Assembly: GCF_001905905.1 (NCBI RefSeq)
Contig: NZ_LIVT01000005.1
Location: 186,001 to 250,000 of the forward strand
DNA: 64,000 bases
Direction of reading: 5' to 3'
Source: Streptomyces sp. CB02366
GTDB lineage: Bacteria; Actinomycetota; Actinomycetes; Streptomycetales; Streptomycetaceae
In this document: positions 26,964-35,732 of the stretch, in pieces
How the letters are laid out: every line of letters begins with the position of its first letter
Numbering within the stretch: the stretch's first letter is position 1
Position numbers and translations under genes: made by a program
The notes under the pieces: model-generated
The model's database searches: none
What the model was told of the DNA's origin: nothing
The model's input: only the letters and a program-made list of their open reading frames with translations

Positions 26964-27013
26964 CCGCACATGCGGAAGCCGCCCCCCGTGGGGGGCGGCT
27001 TCCGCATGTGCGG
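26964..27013. terminator. Bidirectional terminator hairpin (24-bp stem)
   Basis: A perfect 24-bp inverted repeat (26964-26987 with 26990-27013) separated by two bases lies between the aquaporin gene and the convergent DUF1844 gene. It should end transcription from both sides. Confidence 0.88.
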
Positions 27014-27025
27014 GGGAAGGGGCGG

Positions 27026-27388
27026 CTAGCCGTAGACCGGGCCGGTGTACTTCTCGCCGGGGCCGTGGCCCGGCTCGTCCGGTACCAGGGAGGCCTCGCG
27101 GAAGGCGAGCTGCAGGGACTTCAGGCCGTCGCGCAACGGCGAGGCGTGGAACGTGCTGATCTCCGTGGCGCTCGCGTCCAGCAGCCCCGCCAGCGCCTGG
27201 ACCAGCTTGCGGGCCTCGTCGAGGTCCTTGTGGTCCTCGCCCTCCTCGGTGAGACCGAGCTTCACCGCGGCGGCGCTCATCAGGTTGACGGCGACCGTCA
27301 CGATGACCTCGACGGCGGGGACCTCCGCGATGTCGCGGGCCATGTCGTCGAAGCCGGGGTTCTCACTGCTGGGGGTCGCGTCACTCAT
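27026..27388 (-). CDS. DUF1844 protein
   Basis: This small soluble protein carries DUF1844 (VAVNLMSAAAVKLGL near residue 30, then DLDEARKLVQALAGLLDA). The family has unknown function and in actinobacteria regularly stands next to infC, as here, transcribed in the opposite direction. I use ATG 27388; a GTG two codons earlier (27394) is also possible. It shares the spacer before infC. Confidence 0.88.
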   Translation of the reverse strand: MSDATPSSENPGFDDMARDIAEVPAVEVIVTVAVNLMSAAAVKLGLTEEGEDHKDLDEARKLVQALAGLLDASATEISTFHASPLRDGLKSLQLAFREASLVPDEPGHGPGEKYTGPVYG

Positions 27389-27394
27389 GCCCAC

Positions 27395-27799
27395 ACGATA
27401 CGGCCCGGGGGCGGGGGCTCCGTCCCCCGGGGAGCCCCCGGCGCTCCTCCGGTCGCGCCCCCGGCCGTGCGATTAGCGCCCCCGCGAGCGGACTGTTAAC
27501 CTGTAACAACGACCGGCCGGACACCTGTGTGCCCGGCCCGCAAGTGGAGGCTCCGTTCTCCCACCTGACCGTCCTCGCGGACGGCGGGTCACCGGTCAGG
27601 CGGTCCCCATCGTTCCGTACGGACGATGGAGCCGTCCGATGCGCCCCGCGGTTGACCGCGGCGGTGTTCCGGTAGTTCCTGGAGCCCCGCCTGCGTCCCG
27701 TCCGGGGCATTTTCTGCATTCCGGTTCGGTTGGTCTTGACGTTACAGACGTTACGCGGCTGTCCGCCAGGCGGTCGCGTGGTGCTACCGAGGAGGATCC
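27395..27799 (+). promoter_or_regulatory. infC leader region
   Basis: These 400 bases between divergent DUF1844 and infC hold no gene but carry several inverted repeats, for instance CCATCG/CGATGG around 27607-27629 with a one-base bulge. The region before GAGGAGG (27789-27795) has the look of a long structured leader. Leaders of infC operons are known regulatory targets of ribosomal protein L20 in other bacteria; a similar role here is inference. Confidence 0.45.
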
Positions 27800-28459
27800 A
27801 TCAGCGCCGAGCCCCGCATCAACGACCGGATTCGCGTTCCCGAGGTCCGACTTGTCGGTCCCAGTGGCGAGCAGGTCGGGATTGTTCCGCTTGCCAAGGC
27901 CCTGGAACTCGCACAGGAGTACGACCTCGACCTGGTCGAGGTGGCGGCGACAGCCCGTCCGCCCGTGTGCAAGCTCATGGACTACGGGAAGTTCAAGTAC
28001 GAGTCGGCCATGAAGGCCCGTGAGGCGCGCAAGAACCAGGCGCACACGGTCATCAAGGAGATGAAGCTCCGGCCGAAGATCGACCCGCACGACTATGACA
28101 CCAAGAAGGGTCACGTCGTCCGGTTCCTCAAGCAGGGCGACAAGGTCAAGATCACGATCATGTTCCGTGGTCGTGAGCAGTCCCGCCCCGAGCTGGGCTT
28201 CCGACTGCTCCAGCGTCTCGCTTCGGACGTCGAGGACCTGGGCTTCATCGAGTCCAACCCGAAGCAGGACGGCCGGAACATGATCATGGTTCTGGGCCCG
28301 CACAAGAAGAAGACCGAAGCCATGGCCGAAGCCCGCGAGGCCCAGGCCGCCCGCAAGGCGGAGCGTCAGGGCACGACCGACGCACCGTCCGAGGGCAACA
28401 CCGCTGAGGCTCCGGCCGCAGCGGCCGAGGCTCCGGCCGAGACACCTTCCGAGGCGTGA
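27800..28459 (+). CDS. infC: Translation initiation factor IF-3
   Basis: IF-3 binds the 30S subunit and checks start-codon pairing. The N-domain (INDRIRVPEVRLVGPSGEQ), the linker and the C-domain (KEMKLRPKIDPHDYDTKKGHV, MFRGREQSRPELG) are all present, followed by an Ala/Glu-rich tail. After the in-frame TGA at 27737 there is no ATG, GTG or TTG until GTG 27941, which would delete the conserved N-terminus. GAGGAGG stands four bases before ATC 27800, so I place the start there. Rare starts (AUU) are established for Escherichia coli infC and allow IF-3 to limit its own synthesis. Confidence 0.9.
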   Translation: MSAEPRINDRIRVPEVRLVGPSGEQVGIVPLAKALELAQEYDLDLVEVAATARPPVCKLMDYGKFKYESAMKAREARKNQAHTVIKEMKLRPKIDPHDYDTKKGHVVRFLKQGDKVKITIMFRGREQSRPELGFRLLQRLASDVEDLGFIESNPKQDGRNMIMVLGPHKKKTEAMAEAREAQAARKAERQGTTDAPSEGNTAEAPAAAAEAPAETPSEA

Positions 28460-28463
28460 CCTT

Positions 28464-28554
28464 CGGGGGCCGCCATCCAGGCGCCCCCGGGTCCCCCCGG
28501 AAACCCATAGAGATCTGACGCCCCTGCAGTCCGGTGCCCGCACCGTGAGGGGCG
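28464..28554 (+). promoter_or_regulatory. Two hairpins between infC and rpmI
   Basis: The first hairpin (28464-28489) has a 7-bp arm CGGGGGC with GCCCCCG and an inner 3-bp arm. The second (28519-28554) has CGCCCCT with AGGGGCG outside and CGGTGC with GCACCG inside. They lie just upstream of the rpmI ribosome-binding site. In other bacteria L20 binds structured RNA here or in the infC leader; that role is inferred. Confidence 0.5.
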
Positions 28555-28579
28555 CCACTGACGAGGAGAGAACGGCGCG

Positions 28580-28774
28580 ATGCCGAAGAACAAGACGCAC
28601 AGCGGTGCCAGCAAGCGCTTCAAGATCACCGGCTCCGGCAAGGTGCTCCGGGAGAGGGCCGGCAAGCGCCACCTTCTCGAGCACAAGTCGTCCAAGAAGA
28701 CCCGCTCGCTGACCGGCACGGTCGTCGCGGCTCCGGCCGACGCCAAGAAGATCAAGAAGCTTCTCGGCAAGTGA
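28580..28774 (+). CDS. rpmI: 50S ribosomal protein L35
   Basis: This 64-residue basic protein begins MPKNKTHSGASKRFKITGSGKV and ends in KKIKKLLGK, which is diagnostic of L35. It is part of the large ribosomal subunit. The order infC-rpmI-rplT is the standard one, and GAGGAGAG precedes the ATG. Confidence 0.97.
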   Translation: MPKNKTHSGASKRFKITGSGKVLRERAGKRHLLEHKSSKKTRSLTGTVVAAPADAKKIKKLLGK

Positions 28775-28881
28775 GGTCCGGCCTCCGGACCCCTCCGGAG
28801 GCGCGACCTCGATCACACCGGGACCAATTCGTTTCCGGGCCGTGTGACGACACCCACGGCCCCGCTACAAGGAGTTAACAA

Positions 28882-29265
28882 GTGGCACGCGTCAAGCGGG
28901 CAGTCAACGCCCACAAGAAGCGCCGGGCGATCCTCGAGCAGGCCAGCGGCTACCGCGGTCAGCGTTCGCGCCTGTACCGCAAGGCCAAGGAGCAGGTCAC
29001 CCACTCCCTGGTCTACAACTACAACGACCGCAAGAAGCGCAAGGGCGACTTCCGGCAGCTGTGGATCCAGCGCATCAACGCCGCTGCCCGCCAGAACGGC
29101 ATGACGTACAACCGTCTCATCCAGGGTCTGAAGGCCGCCAACATCGAGGTGGACCGCAAGATCCTGGCCGAGCTCGCGGTCAACGACGCAGGCGCGTTCG
29201 CCGCCCTCGTCGAGGTCGCCCAGAAGGCCCTCCCGAGCGACGTCAACGCCCCGAAGGCCGCCTGA
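28882..29265 (+). CDS. rplT: 50S ribosomal protein L20
   Basis: This 127-residue protein begins ARVKRAVNAHKKRRAILEQASGYRG and contains LWIQRINAAARQNGMTYNRLI, the standard L20 pattern. L20 binds 23S rRNA early in assembly and in several bacteria represses the infC-rpmI-rplT operon. It starts at GTG behind AAGGAG and is followed by a terminator. Confidence 0.97.
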   Translation: MARVKRAVNAHKKRRAILEQASGYRGQRSRLYRKAKEQVTHSLVYNYNDRKKRKGDFRQLWIQRINAAARQNGMTYNRLIQGLKAANIEVDRKILAELAVNDAGAFAALVEVAQKALPSDVNAPKAA

Positions 29266-29292
29266 GCCAGGCGCCCCCTTCCCGGCACGTGA

Positions 29293-29329
29293 ACCGGACC
29301 CGCAGGCGCACGCCGTCTGCGGGTCCGGT
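29293..29329 (+). terminator. Terminator of the infC-rpmI-rplT operon
   Basis: A perfect 13-bp stem (29293-29305 with 29317-29329) starts 28 bases after the rplT stop codon. A short pyrimidine-rich stretch follows. Confidence 0.82.
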
Positions 29330-29389
29330 GCGTTGCCCCCACCGCCACCCCACCGCCCCAGCCGTACGCAGAGAGGCTCGCCGCCGACC

Positions 29390-30235
29390 ATGGGCACCCC
29401 CGAACTGATCTCCCCGCGTTCCCCCCGTGTGGCCGCCGCCCGCCGGCTGGCCCGCCGCAACTTCCGCGGCAAGGAGCGCAGGTTCATCGCCGAGGGGCCC
29501 CAGGCCGTACGCGAGGCCGCCGCCCACCGGGGCGGCGACGGGGAGCCCACCCTCATCGAGCTGTTCGCCACCCCCGAGGCCGCCGACCGGTACGCCGACA
29601 TCGTCGGGGCGGCCCACGCGGCGGGCGCCCGCGTCCACCTGGCCGACGCCGACGTCCTCGCCGACGTCTCCCAGACCGTCACCCCGCAGGGCCTCATCGG
29701 CGTCTGCCGCTTCCTGGACACCCCGTTCCAGGAGATCCTCGCCGCCGGGCCCGCCCTGGTGGCGGTCCTGGCCAACGTGCGCGACCCCGGGAATGCGGGG
29801 ACGGTCCTGCGCTGCGCGGACGCCGCGGGCGCGGACGCGGTGATCCTCACCGACGCCTCGGTCGACCTCTACAACCCCAAGTCCGTACGGGCCTCGGCCG
29901 GGTCGCTCTACCACCTGCCCGTCGCCGTCGGCGTCCCCGTCGAACAGGCCGTACGGGGCCTGCGGGACGCCGGTGTGCGCATCCTCGCCGCGGACGGTGC
30001 GGGGGCCGACGACCTGGACGACGAACTGGACGCCGGCACCATGGGCGGCCCCACCGCCTGGGTCTTCGGCAACGAGGCGTGGGGGCTCCCCGAGGAGACC
30101 CGCGCCCTGGCCGACGCCGTCGTCCGCGTCCCCATCCACGGCAAGGCGGAGAGCCTCAACCTCGCCACCGCCGCCGCCGTCTGCCTCTACGCCTCCGCCC
30201 GCGCACAGCGGCCCCGGCGCGCCCCCGGCGCGTAA
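29390..30235 (+). CDS. SpoU-family rRNA/tRNA 2'-O-methyltransferase
   Basis: This is a SPOUT-class RNA methyltransferase that uses S-adenosylmethionine to methylate ribose. The three SpoU motifs are clear: ANVRDPGNAGTVLRCADAAG, TAWVFGNEAWGL, and VPIHGKAESLNLATAAAVCLY. An N-terminal substrate-binding domain (SPRVAAARRLARRNFRGKERRFIAEGPQAV) precedes them. ATG 29390 fits homologues; an earlier in-frame start would add a proline-rich stretch. It lies behind the rplT terminator. Confidence 0.93.
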   Translation: MGTPELISPRSPRVAAARRLARRNFRGKERRFIAEGPQAVREAAAHRGGDGEPTLIELFATPEAADRYADIVGAAHAAGARVHLADADVLADVSQTVTPQGLIGVCRFLDTPFQEILAAGPALVAVLANVRDPGNAGTVLRCADAAGADAVILTDASVDLYNPKSVRASAGSLYHLPVAVGVPVEQAVRGLRDAGVRILAADGAGADDLDDELDAGTMGGPTAWVFGNEAWGLPEETRALADAVVRVPIHGKAESLNLATAAAVCLYASARAQRPRRAPGA

Positions 30236-30406
30236 CGCCGTACCGGTCCGGCACCCCCTCGGCGCACGATCCCGGCCAATCCCGCGCCCCGCCCGCCGGT
30301 GTGCTCCCCTCCGCGCCCCCGCAGGGTGTCGCCGGTCCGCCGACGACTAGTAGGGTGACGAACTCGGGGGCCCACTGCACCGGTTCGAGAGGTGGGATAC
30401 GGGAAG

Positions 30407-31543
30407 ATGGCTGTCGGCATGAGCTCGCCGCGACCGGCGCACACCGCCACACCGCACGCTGCGGACGGGGAGCCGGACGGCCCGGGCGCGGGCCTCGATC
30501 CGGACGATCTTCCCGACGGTCTCGTCGTCGCCGACGGCCGCGGACGCGTCGTCTGCTTCAACGCCGCCGCCGCCCGCATCACCGCCACCGACCGCGCCGA
30601 CGCGATCGGCCGCCCCCTGGAGGCCGTCCTCCCGCTGGAGGACCTCAAGGGCAAGCGCTGGTGGCCGCTGACCGACCCGTACGGCGGCCTCGCCACCCGC
30701 AGCGGCCAGCCCGAGCGCAACCTGCTGCTCCCCGGCGGCCGCGAGGTGCTGGTCTCCGCCCGTTACGTGCGCGAGCACCCGACCGGCCCGGTACGCCGGG
30801 TCGTGGTCTGCCTGCGCGGGACCGAGGCCCGTCGGCGCACCGAACGCAGCCACGCCGAGCTGATCGCCACCGTCGCGCACGAGCTGCGCTCCCCGCTGAC
30901 CTCCGTCAAGGGGTTCACCGCCACCCTCCTCGCCAAGTGGGAGCGGTTCACCGACGACCAGAAGCGGCTGATGCTGGAGACCGTCGACGCGGACGCGGGC
31001 CGCGTCACCCGGCTCATCGCCGAACTGCTCGACATCTCCCGGATCGACTCCGGCCGGCTGGAGCTGCGCCGCCAGCCCGTCGACATCGCCGCCGCCGTCG
31101 CCCGCCACGTCCAGGCCCTCATCACGGGCGGCCAGGCGCCCGACCGCTTCCGGGTCCGGGCCCGGGGGCCGCTGCCCGCCCTGTGGGCCGACCCCGACAA
31201 GGTCGACCAGGTCCTCGGGAACCTCCTGGAAAACGCGGTGCGCCACGGCGAGGGAACCGTCACCATCGAGATCGCCCCGGCACCCGCGCCGGGGGCGGGC
31301 GACGAGACGGGAACGGCGGTCACCGTGAGCGACGAGGGCCCCGGCATCCCCGAGGAGTCGATGAGCCGCGTCTTCACCCGCTTCTGGCGGGGCAGCAAGC
31401 GCGGCGGCACGGGCCTGGGCCTCTACATCGTCAAGGGCATCGTCGAGGCCCACGGCGGCGCCATCACCGTCGACCGGGGGCCCGGCGGCGGAGCCGAGTT
31501 CCGCTTCGTTCTGCCCGTGAGCACGCCCGCCTACCTGGCCTGA
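30407..31543 (+). CDS. Soluble PAS-domain sensor histidine kinase
   Basis: A PAS-like sensor domain (about residues 35-140) is followed by a HisKA segment with the phosphoacceptor in ATVAHELRSPLTSVKGF and an HATPase domain with NLLENAVRHGEG, DEGPGIPEE and GGTGLGLYIVKG. There is no membrane segment, so it should sense something inside the cell. No response regulator gene is adjacent, which makes it an orphan kinase. The start could be ATG 30407, ATG 30419 or GTG 30392; the ribosome-binding site does not decide it. Confidence 0.9.
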   Translation: MAVGMSSPRPAHTATPHAADGEPDGPGAGLDPDDLPDGLVVADGRGRVVCFNAAAARITATDRADAIGRPLEAVLPLEDLKGKRWWPLTDPYGGLATRSGQPERNLLLPGGREVLVSARYVREHPTGPVRRVVVCLRGTEARRRTERSHAELIATVAHELRSPLTSVKGFTATLLAKWERFTDDQKRLMLETVDADAGRVTRLIAELLDISRIDSGRLELRRQPVDIAAAVARHVQALITGGQAPDRFRVRARGPLPALWADPDKVDQVLGNLLENAVRHGEGTVTIEIAPAPAPGAGDETGTAVTVSDEGPGIPEESMSRVFTRFWRGSKRGGTGLGLYIVKGIVEAHGGAITVDRGPGGGAEFRFVLPVSTPAYLA

Positions 31544-31659
31544 GGCGGCCCACGGGCTCCCCGATCGTCCTGCGGCCCTTAGACTCGACCTTTGGCACCT
31601 TTGCGTCCAGCGGTCTCCAGCCGGGTCGCGCCACCAGCCAATCGGAAGCACGGGAAGAG

Positions 31660-32799
31660 ATGTCGGCACCGAACAAGTCGTACGACCCAGTCGAGGTCGA
31701 GGCACTGAAACCGGAAGAGATCGAACGCATGCGGGACGAGGCGCTCGCCGCCTTCGCCGCCGCCGGCGACCTCGACGCGCTCGCCCAGGCGAAGACCGCG
31801 CACACCGGAGGTACCTCGCCGCTGTCCCTCGCCAACCGCGAGATCGGCGCCCTCCCCCCGCAGGCCAAGGCCGAGGCGGGCAAGCGCGTGGGCCAGGCCC
31901 GCGGCGCCGTCTCCAAGGCGCTCGCCGCCCGCCAGACCGAACTGGAGGCGGAGCGCGACGCCCGGGTGCTCGTCGAGGAGGCCGTGGACGTCACGCTGCC
32001 CTACGACCGCCTCCCGGCCGGCGCCCGCCACCCCCTGACGACCCTCATGGAGCGCGTCGCGGACGTCTTCGTGGCCATGGGCTACGAGGTCGCCGAGGGC
32101 CCCGAGGTCGAGGCGGAGTGGTTCAACTTCGACGCCCTGAACTTCCTGCCCGACCACCCGGCCCGCCAGATGCAGGACACCTTCTTCGTGCGGGGCGCCA
32201 CCGCCGGGGGCGAGGCCACCGAGGGCGACGAGTCCGGTGTCGTGCTGCGTACGCACACCTCCCCGGTCCAGGCCCGCTCGCTGCTGGAGCGCAAGCCCCC
32301 CGTCTACGTGGTCTGCCCCGGCCGGGTCTACCGCACCGACGAGCTGGACGCCACGCACACCCCGGTCTTCCACCAGATCGAGCTGCTCGCCATCGACGAG
32401 GGCCTGACCATGGCCGACCTCAAGGGCACCCTCGACCACATGGTCCAGGCGCTCTTCGGGCCGGACATGAAGACCCGGCTGCGGCCGAACTACTTTCCGT
32501 TCACCGAGCCGTCCGCCGAGATGGACATGGTCTGCTACGTCTGCCGCGGCGAGTCCGTCGGCAACCCGGAGCGCCCCTGCCGCACCTGCGGCAGCGAAGG
32601 CTGGATCGAGCTGGGCGGCTGCGGCATGGTCAACCCCAAGGTGCTCACCGCCTGCGGCGTCGACCCCCGGAAGTACAGCGGATTCGCCTTCGGGTTCGGC
32701 ATCGAACGGATGCTGATGTTCCGCCACAACGTCGAAGACATGCGAGACATGGTCGAGGGCGACGTCCGGTTCACCCGGCCGTTCGGGATGGAGATCTGA
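31660..32799 (+). CDS. pheS: Phenylalanyl-tRNA synthetase alpha chain
   Basis: This is the catalytic subunit of the alpha2-beta2 enzyme that charges tRNA-Phe. It has an N-terminal coiled-coil for tRNA contact (about residues 1-100) and the class II motifs, including HPLTTLMERVADVF, VYRTDELDATHTPVFHQIE and the motif 3 FGFGIERMLMFRH. A zinc-like cluster CYVCRGES...CRTCG is also seen, as in many actinobacterial PheS. pheT follows with a one-base overlap (TGATG). Confidence 0.97.
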   Translation: MSAPNKSYDPVEVEALKPEEIERMRDEALAAFAAAGDLDALAQAKTAHTGGTSPLSLANREIGALPPQAKAEAGKRVGQARGAVSKALAARQTELEAERDARVLVEEAVDVTLPYDRLPAGARHPLTTLMERVADVFVAMGYEVAEGPEVEAEWFNFDALNFLPDHPARQMQDTFFVRGATAGGEATEGDESGVVLRTHTSPVQARSLLERKPPVYVVCPGRVYRTDELDATHTPVFHQIELLAIDEGLTMADLKGTLDHMVQALFGPDMKTRLRPNYFPFTEPSAEMDMVCYVCRGESVGNPERPCRTCGSEGWIELGGCGMVNPKVLTACGVDPRKYSGFAFGFGIERMLMFRHNVEDMRDMVEGDVRFTRPFGMEI

Positions 32800-35312
32800 T
32801 GCGCGTCCCGCTTTCCTGGCTGCGGGAGTACGTCGACCTGCCGGCGACGGAGACCGGCCGTGACGTACAGGCCAAGCTCGTCTCCGTGGGCCTGGAGGTC
32901 GAGACCGTCGAGCAGATCGGCGCGGGCCTCAAGGGCCCCCTGGTCGTCGGACAGGTCCTGACCATCGAGGAGCTGGAGGGGTTCAAGAAGCCCATCCGCT
33001 TCTGCACGGTCGACGTCGGCGCCGCCAACGGCACCGGCGAGCCGCAGGAGATCGTCTGCGGAGCCCGTAACTTCTCGGTCGGCGACAAGGTCGTCGTGGT
33101 CCTCCCGGGCGCGGTCCTGCCCGGCGACTTCGCGATCGCCGCCCGCAAGACGTACGGCAAGACCTCGCACGGCATGATCTGCTCCACCGACGAGCTCGGC
33201 ATGGGCGACGACGGCACGCACGGCATCATCGTGCTGCCGCCGGAGCACGAGGCCGGCACCGACGCCATCGAGCTGCTCCAGCTCGTCGACGAGGTCCTCG
33301 ACATCGCCGTCACCCCCGACCGGGGCTACTGCCTGTCCATGCGCGGGGTCGCCCGCGAGACCGCGACCGCCTACGGGCTGCCGCTGCGCGACCCGGCCCT
33401 CCTGGACGTGCCCGCGCCGAACGCGTACGGCTACCCGGTCAGGATCGGCGACCCGATCGGCTGCGACCGGTTCACCGCGCGCACCGTCACCGGCCTCCAG
33501 CCCGAGGCCCGCTCCCCGATCTGGATGCAGCGCCGACTGCAGAAGGCCGGAATGCGGCCGATCTCGCTGGCCGTCGACGTCACCAACTACGTGATGCTGG
33601 AGCTCGGCCAGCCGCTGCACGCCTACGACCGCAACCGGGTCCAGGGCGCGATCGGCGTACGCCGTGCCACCCAGGGCGAGAAGCTCACCACCCTGGACGG
33701 CACCGTGCGCGTGCTGGACGCCGAGGACCTGGTCATCACCGACGACCGAGGGCCGATCGGCCTCGCGGGCGTCATGGGCGGGGCCAACACCGAGATCGCC
33801 GACGCGGACGGCGAGCACGCGCCCACCACCGAGGTCGTCATCGAGGCCGCGCACTTCGACGCGATCTCGATCGCCCGTACCGCGCGCCGCCACAAGCTGT
33901 CCTCCGAAGCGTCCAAGCGCTTCGAGCGGGGCGTGGACCCGCAGGCCGCCGCCGCTGCCGCGCAGCGCACGGTCGACCTGCTGGTACTGCTCGCGGGCGG
34001 CACCGCCGAGGCCGGGGTCACCGAGATCAGCTCGCCCTCCGCCCCGCGCACCATCGCGATGCCGGCCGACCACCCCGACCGGGTCGCCGGGGTGGAGTAC
34101 GGCCGCGAGACCGTCGTCCGCCGCCTCCAGGAGGTCGGCTGCGACGTCTACGGGCAGGACGAGCTGATCGTCACCGTCCCGTCCTGGCGTCCCGACCTGA
34201 ACGAGCCGAACGACCTGGCCGAAGAGGTCATCCGGCTGGAGGGCTACGAGAACCTGCCCTCCACCCTGCCGACGCCCCCCGCCGGGCACGGCCTCACCGA
34301 ACGCCAGCGGCTGCACCGCCGGATCGGCCGGGCCCTGGCCGGCGCCGGTTACGTCGAGGCGCTGAGCTACCCCTTCATCGGCGACGCGGTCCTGGACCAG
34401 CTCGGCCTGGAGGCGGACGACGACCGCCGCCGCACGGTCACGCTGGTCAACCCGATCTCCGACGAGGAGCCGGCGCTGCGCACCACGCTGCTGCCGGGCC
34501 TCCTCGGAGCGCTGCGGCGCAACGACGGCCGCGGCAGCCACGACCTGGCGCTCTTCGAGACCGGCCTGGTCTTCAGGCCGACCGGAGAGGAGACCCCGGC
34601 GGCCCGGCTGCCCGTCGACCGCCGGCCCACCGACGAGGAGATCGCCGCCCTGAACGCGGCCCTGCCGCGCCAGCCGCGCCGCGCCGCCGTCGTCCTCGCG
34701 GGCGCCCGCGAACAGGCCGGCTGGTGGGGCAAGGGCACCCCGGCGACCTGGGCGGACGCCGTCGAGGCCGCCCGGTCCATCGCCGCGGAGGCCGGGGTGG
34801 AGGTCATCGTCCGCGCCGACCGGCACGCCCCGTGGCACCCGGGCCGCTGCGCCGCGCTGTACGTCACCGTGAACGGCGAGGAGACCCTCTTCGGACACGC
34901 GGGCGAACTGCACCCGCGCGTGGTCAAGGCGCTGCACCTGCCCGAGCGGACCTGTGCCGCGGAGGTCGAGCTGGACGTCCTGGACCAGGCCGTCGACGGA
35001 GTGCTCCAGGCGCCTCGGATCCCCACCTTCCCGGTGGCGACCCAGGACGTCGCGCTCGTCGTCGCCGAGGACGTCCCGGCCGCCGAGGTGGAGCGGGCGC
35101 TGCGCGAGGGCGCGGGTGAACTCCTCGAATCGCTCCGGCTGTTCGACGTCTTCACCGGTGAGCAGATCGGCGGGGGCAACAAGTCCCTGGCGTACGCGCT
35201 GCGCTTCCGCGCCGCCGACCGCACCCTGACCGTGGAGGAGGCGTCGGCCGCCCGCGACAGCGCGGTGGCCCTGGCCGCCGAGCGCACGGGCGCGGTGCTG
35301 CGCGGCGCGTAG
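32799..35312 (+). CDS. pheT: Phenylalanyl-tRNA synthetase beta chain
   Basis: This large subunit has the order tRNA-binding (OB) domain (about residues 40-150), B3/B4 editing domain (about 220-380), B5 domain (about 410-480), a synthetase-like core and the C-terminal ferredoxin-fold anticodon-binding domain with KSLAYALRFRAADRTLTVEE. The length of 837 residues is normal. It is translationally coupled to pheS and is followed by a terminator. Confidence 0.97.
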   Translation: MRVPLSWLREYVDLPATETGRDVQAKLVSVGLEVETVEQIGAGLKGPLVVGQVLTIEELEGFKKPIRFCTVDVGAANGTGEPQEIVCGARNFSVGDKVVVVLPGAVLPGDFAIAARKTYGKTSHGMICSTDELGMGDDGTHGIIVLPPEHEAGTDAIELLQLVDEVLDIAVTPDRGYCLSMRGVARETATAYGLPLRDPALLDVPAPNAYGYPVRIGDPIGCDRFTARTVTGLQPEARSPIWMQRRLQKAGMRPISLAVDVTNYVMLELGQPLHAYDRNRVQGAIGVRRATQGEKLTTLDGTVRVLDAEDLVITDDRGPIGLAGVMGGANTEIADADGEHAPTTEVVIEAAHFDAISIARTARRHKLSSEASKRFERGVDPQAAAAAAQRTVDLLVLLAGGTAEAGVTEISSPSAPRTIAMPADHPDRVAGVEYGRETVVRRLQEVGCDVYGQDELIVTVPSWRPDLNEPNDLAEEVIRLEGYENLPSTLPTPPAGHGLTERQRLHRRIGRALAGAGYVEALSYPFIGDAVLDQLGLEADDDRRRTVTLVNPISDEEPALRTTLLPGLLGALRRNDGRGSHDLALFETGLVFRPTGEETPAARLPVDRRPTDEEIAALNAALPRQPRRAAVVLAGAREQAGWWGKGTPATWADAVEAARSIAAEAGVEVIVRADRHAPWHPGRCAALYVTVNGEETLFGHAGELHPRVVKALHLPERTCAAEVELDVLDQAVDGVLQAPRIPTFPVATQDVALVVAEDVPAAEVERALREGAGELLESLRLFDVFTGEQIGGGNKSLAYALRFRAADRTLTVEEASAARDSAVALAAERTGAVLRGA

Positions 35313-35335
35313 GCGTCAGGCGCCGAAGCGTGGAG

Positions 35336-35369
35336 AAGGGGCGTATCCGGCCACCGGATACGCCCCTTT
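35336..35369 (+). terminator. Terminator of pheS-pheT
   Basis: A perfect 15-bp stem (35336-35350 with 35354-35368), loop CCA, begins 24 bases after the pheT stop and is followed by TTTC. It is a classical intrinsic terminator. Confidence 0.9.
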
Positions 35370-35732
35370 CCCGTCCCGCCGGGCGGCGGATGGACCACAC
35401 GCGGGACCGGGGGCGGGAACCGGGAGGAACGCGGTTCCGGCCGCCGTCCGCAGCCACCCTCCTTCGTCGTCGGTCAGTGGGCCGTGCGGTCCGGGCGCCG
35501 TCCGCGCTGCCTCGGAGTGTCGGGCAGGGCGGCAGTGCGGACGGCGCGGGTGCGGGTCGTCAGCCGTTACGAGGGGGAGCCGACGACCCGGCCGCCTCTT
35601 GCGAGGGAGTTCATTCAACCGACCGCGGAACCTGCGCGGCAGAGTGCACGGCGGGAGGCTTCGGGCATTCCGTTCACACCCCGTGTGAATCGTGCTCCAC
35701 TAGGCTGATCGCGACACGCACCTGGGGGGACG
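35370..35732 (+). promoter_or_regulatory. Spacer with palindrome upstream of the HTH regulator
   Basis: No gene is convincing in this stretch. Near its end TTCACAC-CCC-GTGTGAA (35673-35689) forms a 7-bp perfect palindrome 44 bases before the next start codon, followed by CACTAGGCT, a possible -10 region. The palindrome probably serves as an operator. Confidence 0.5.
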
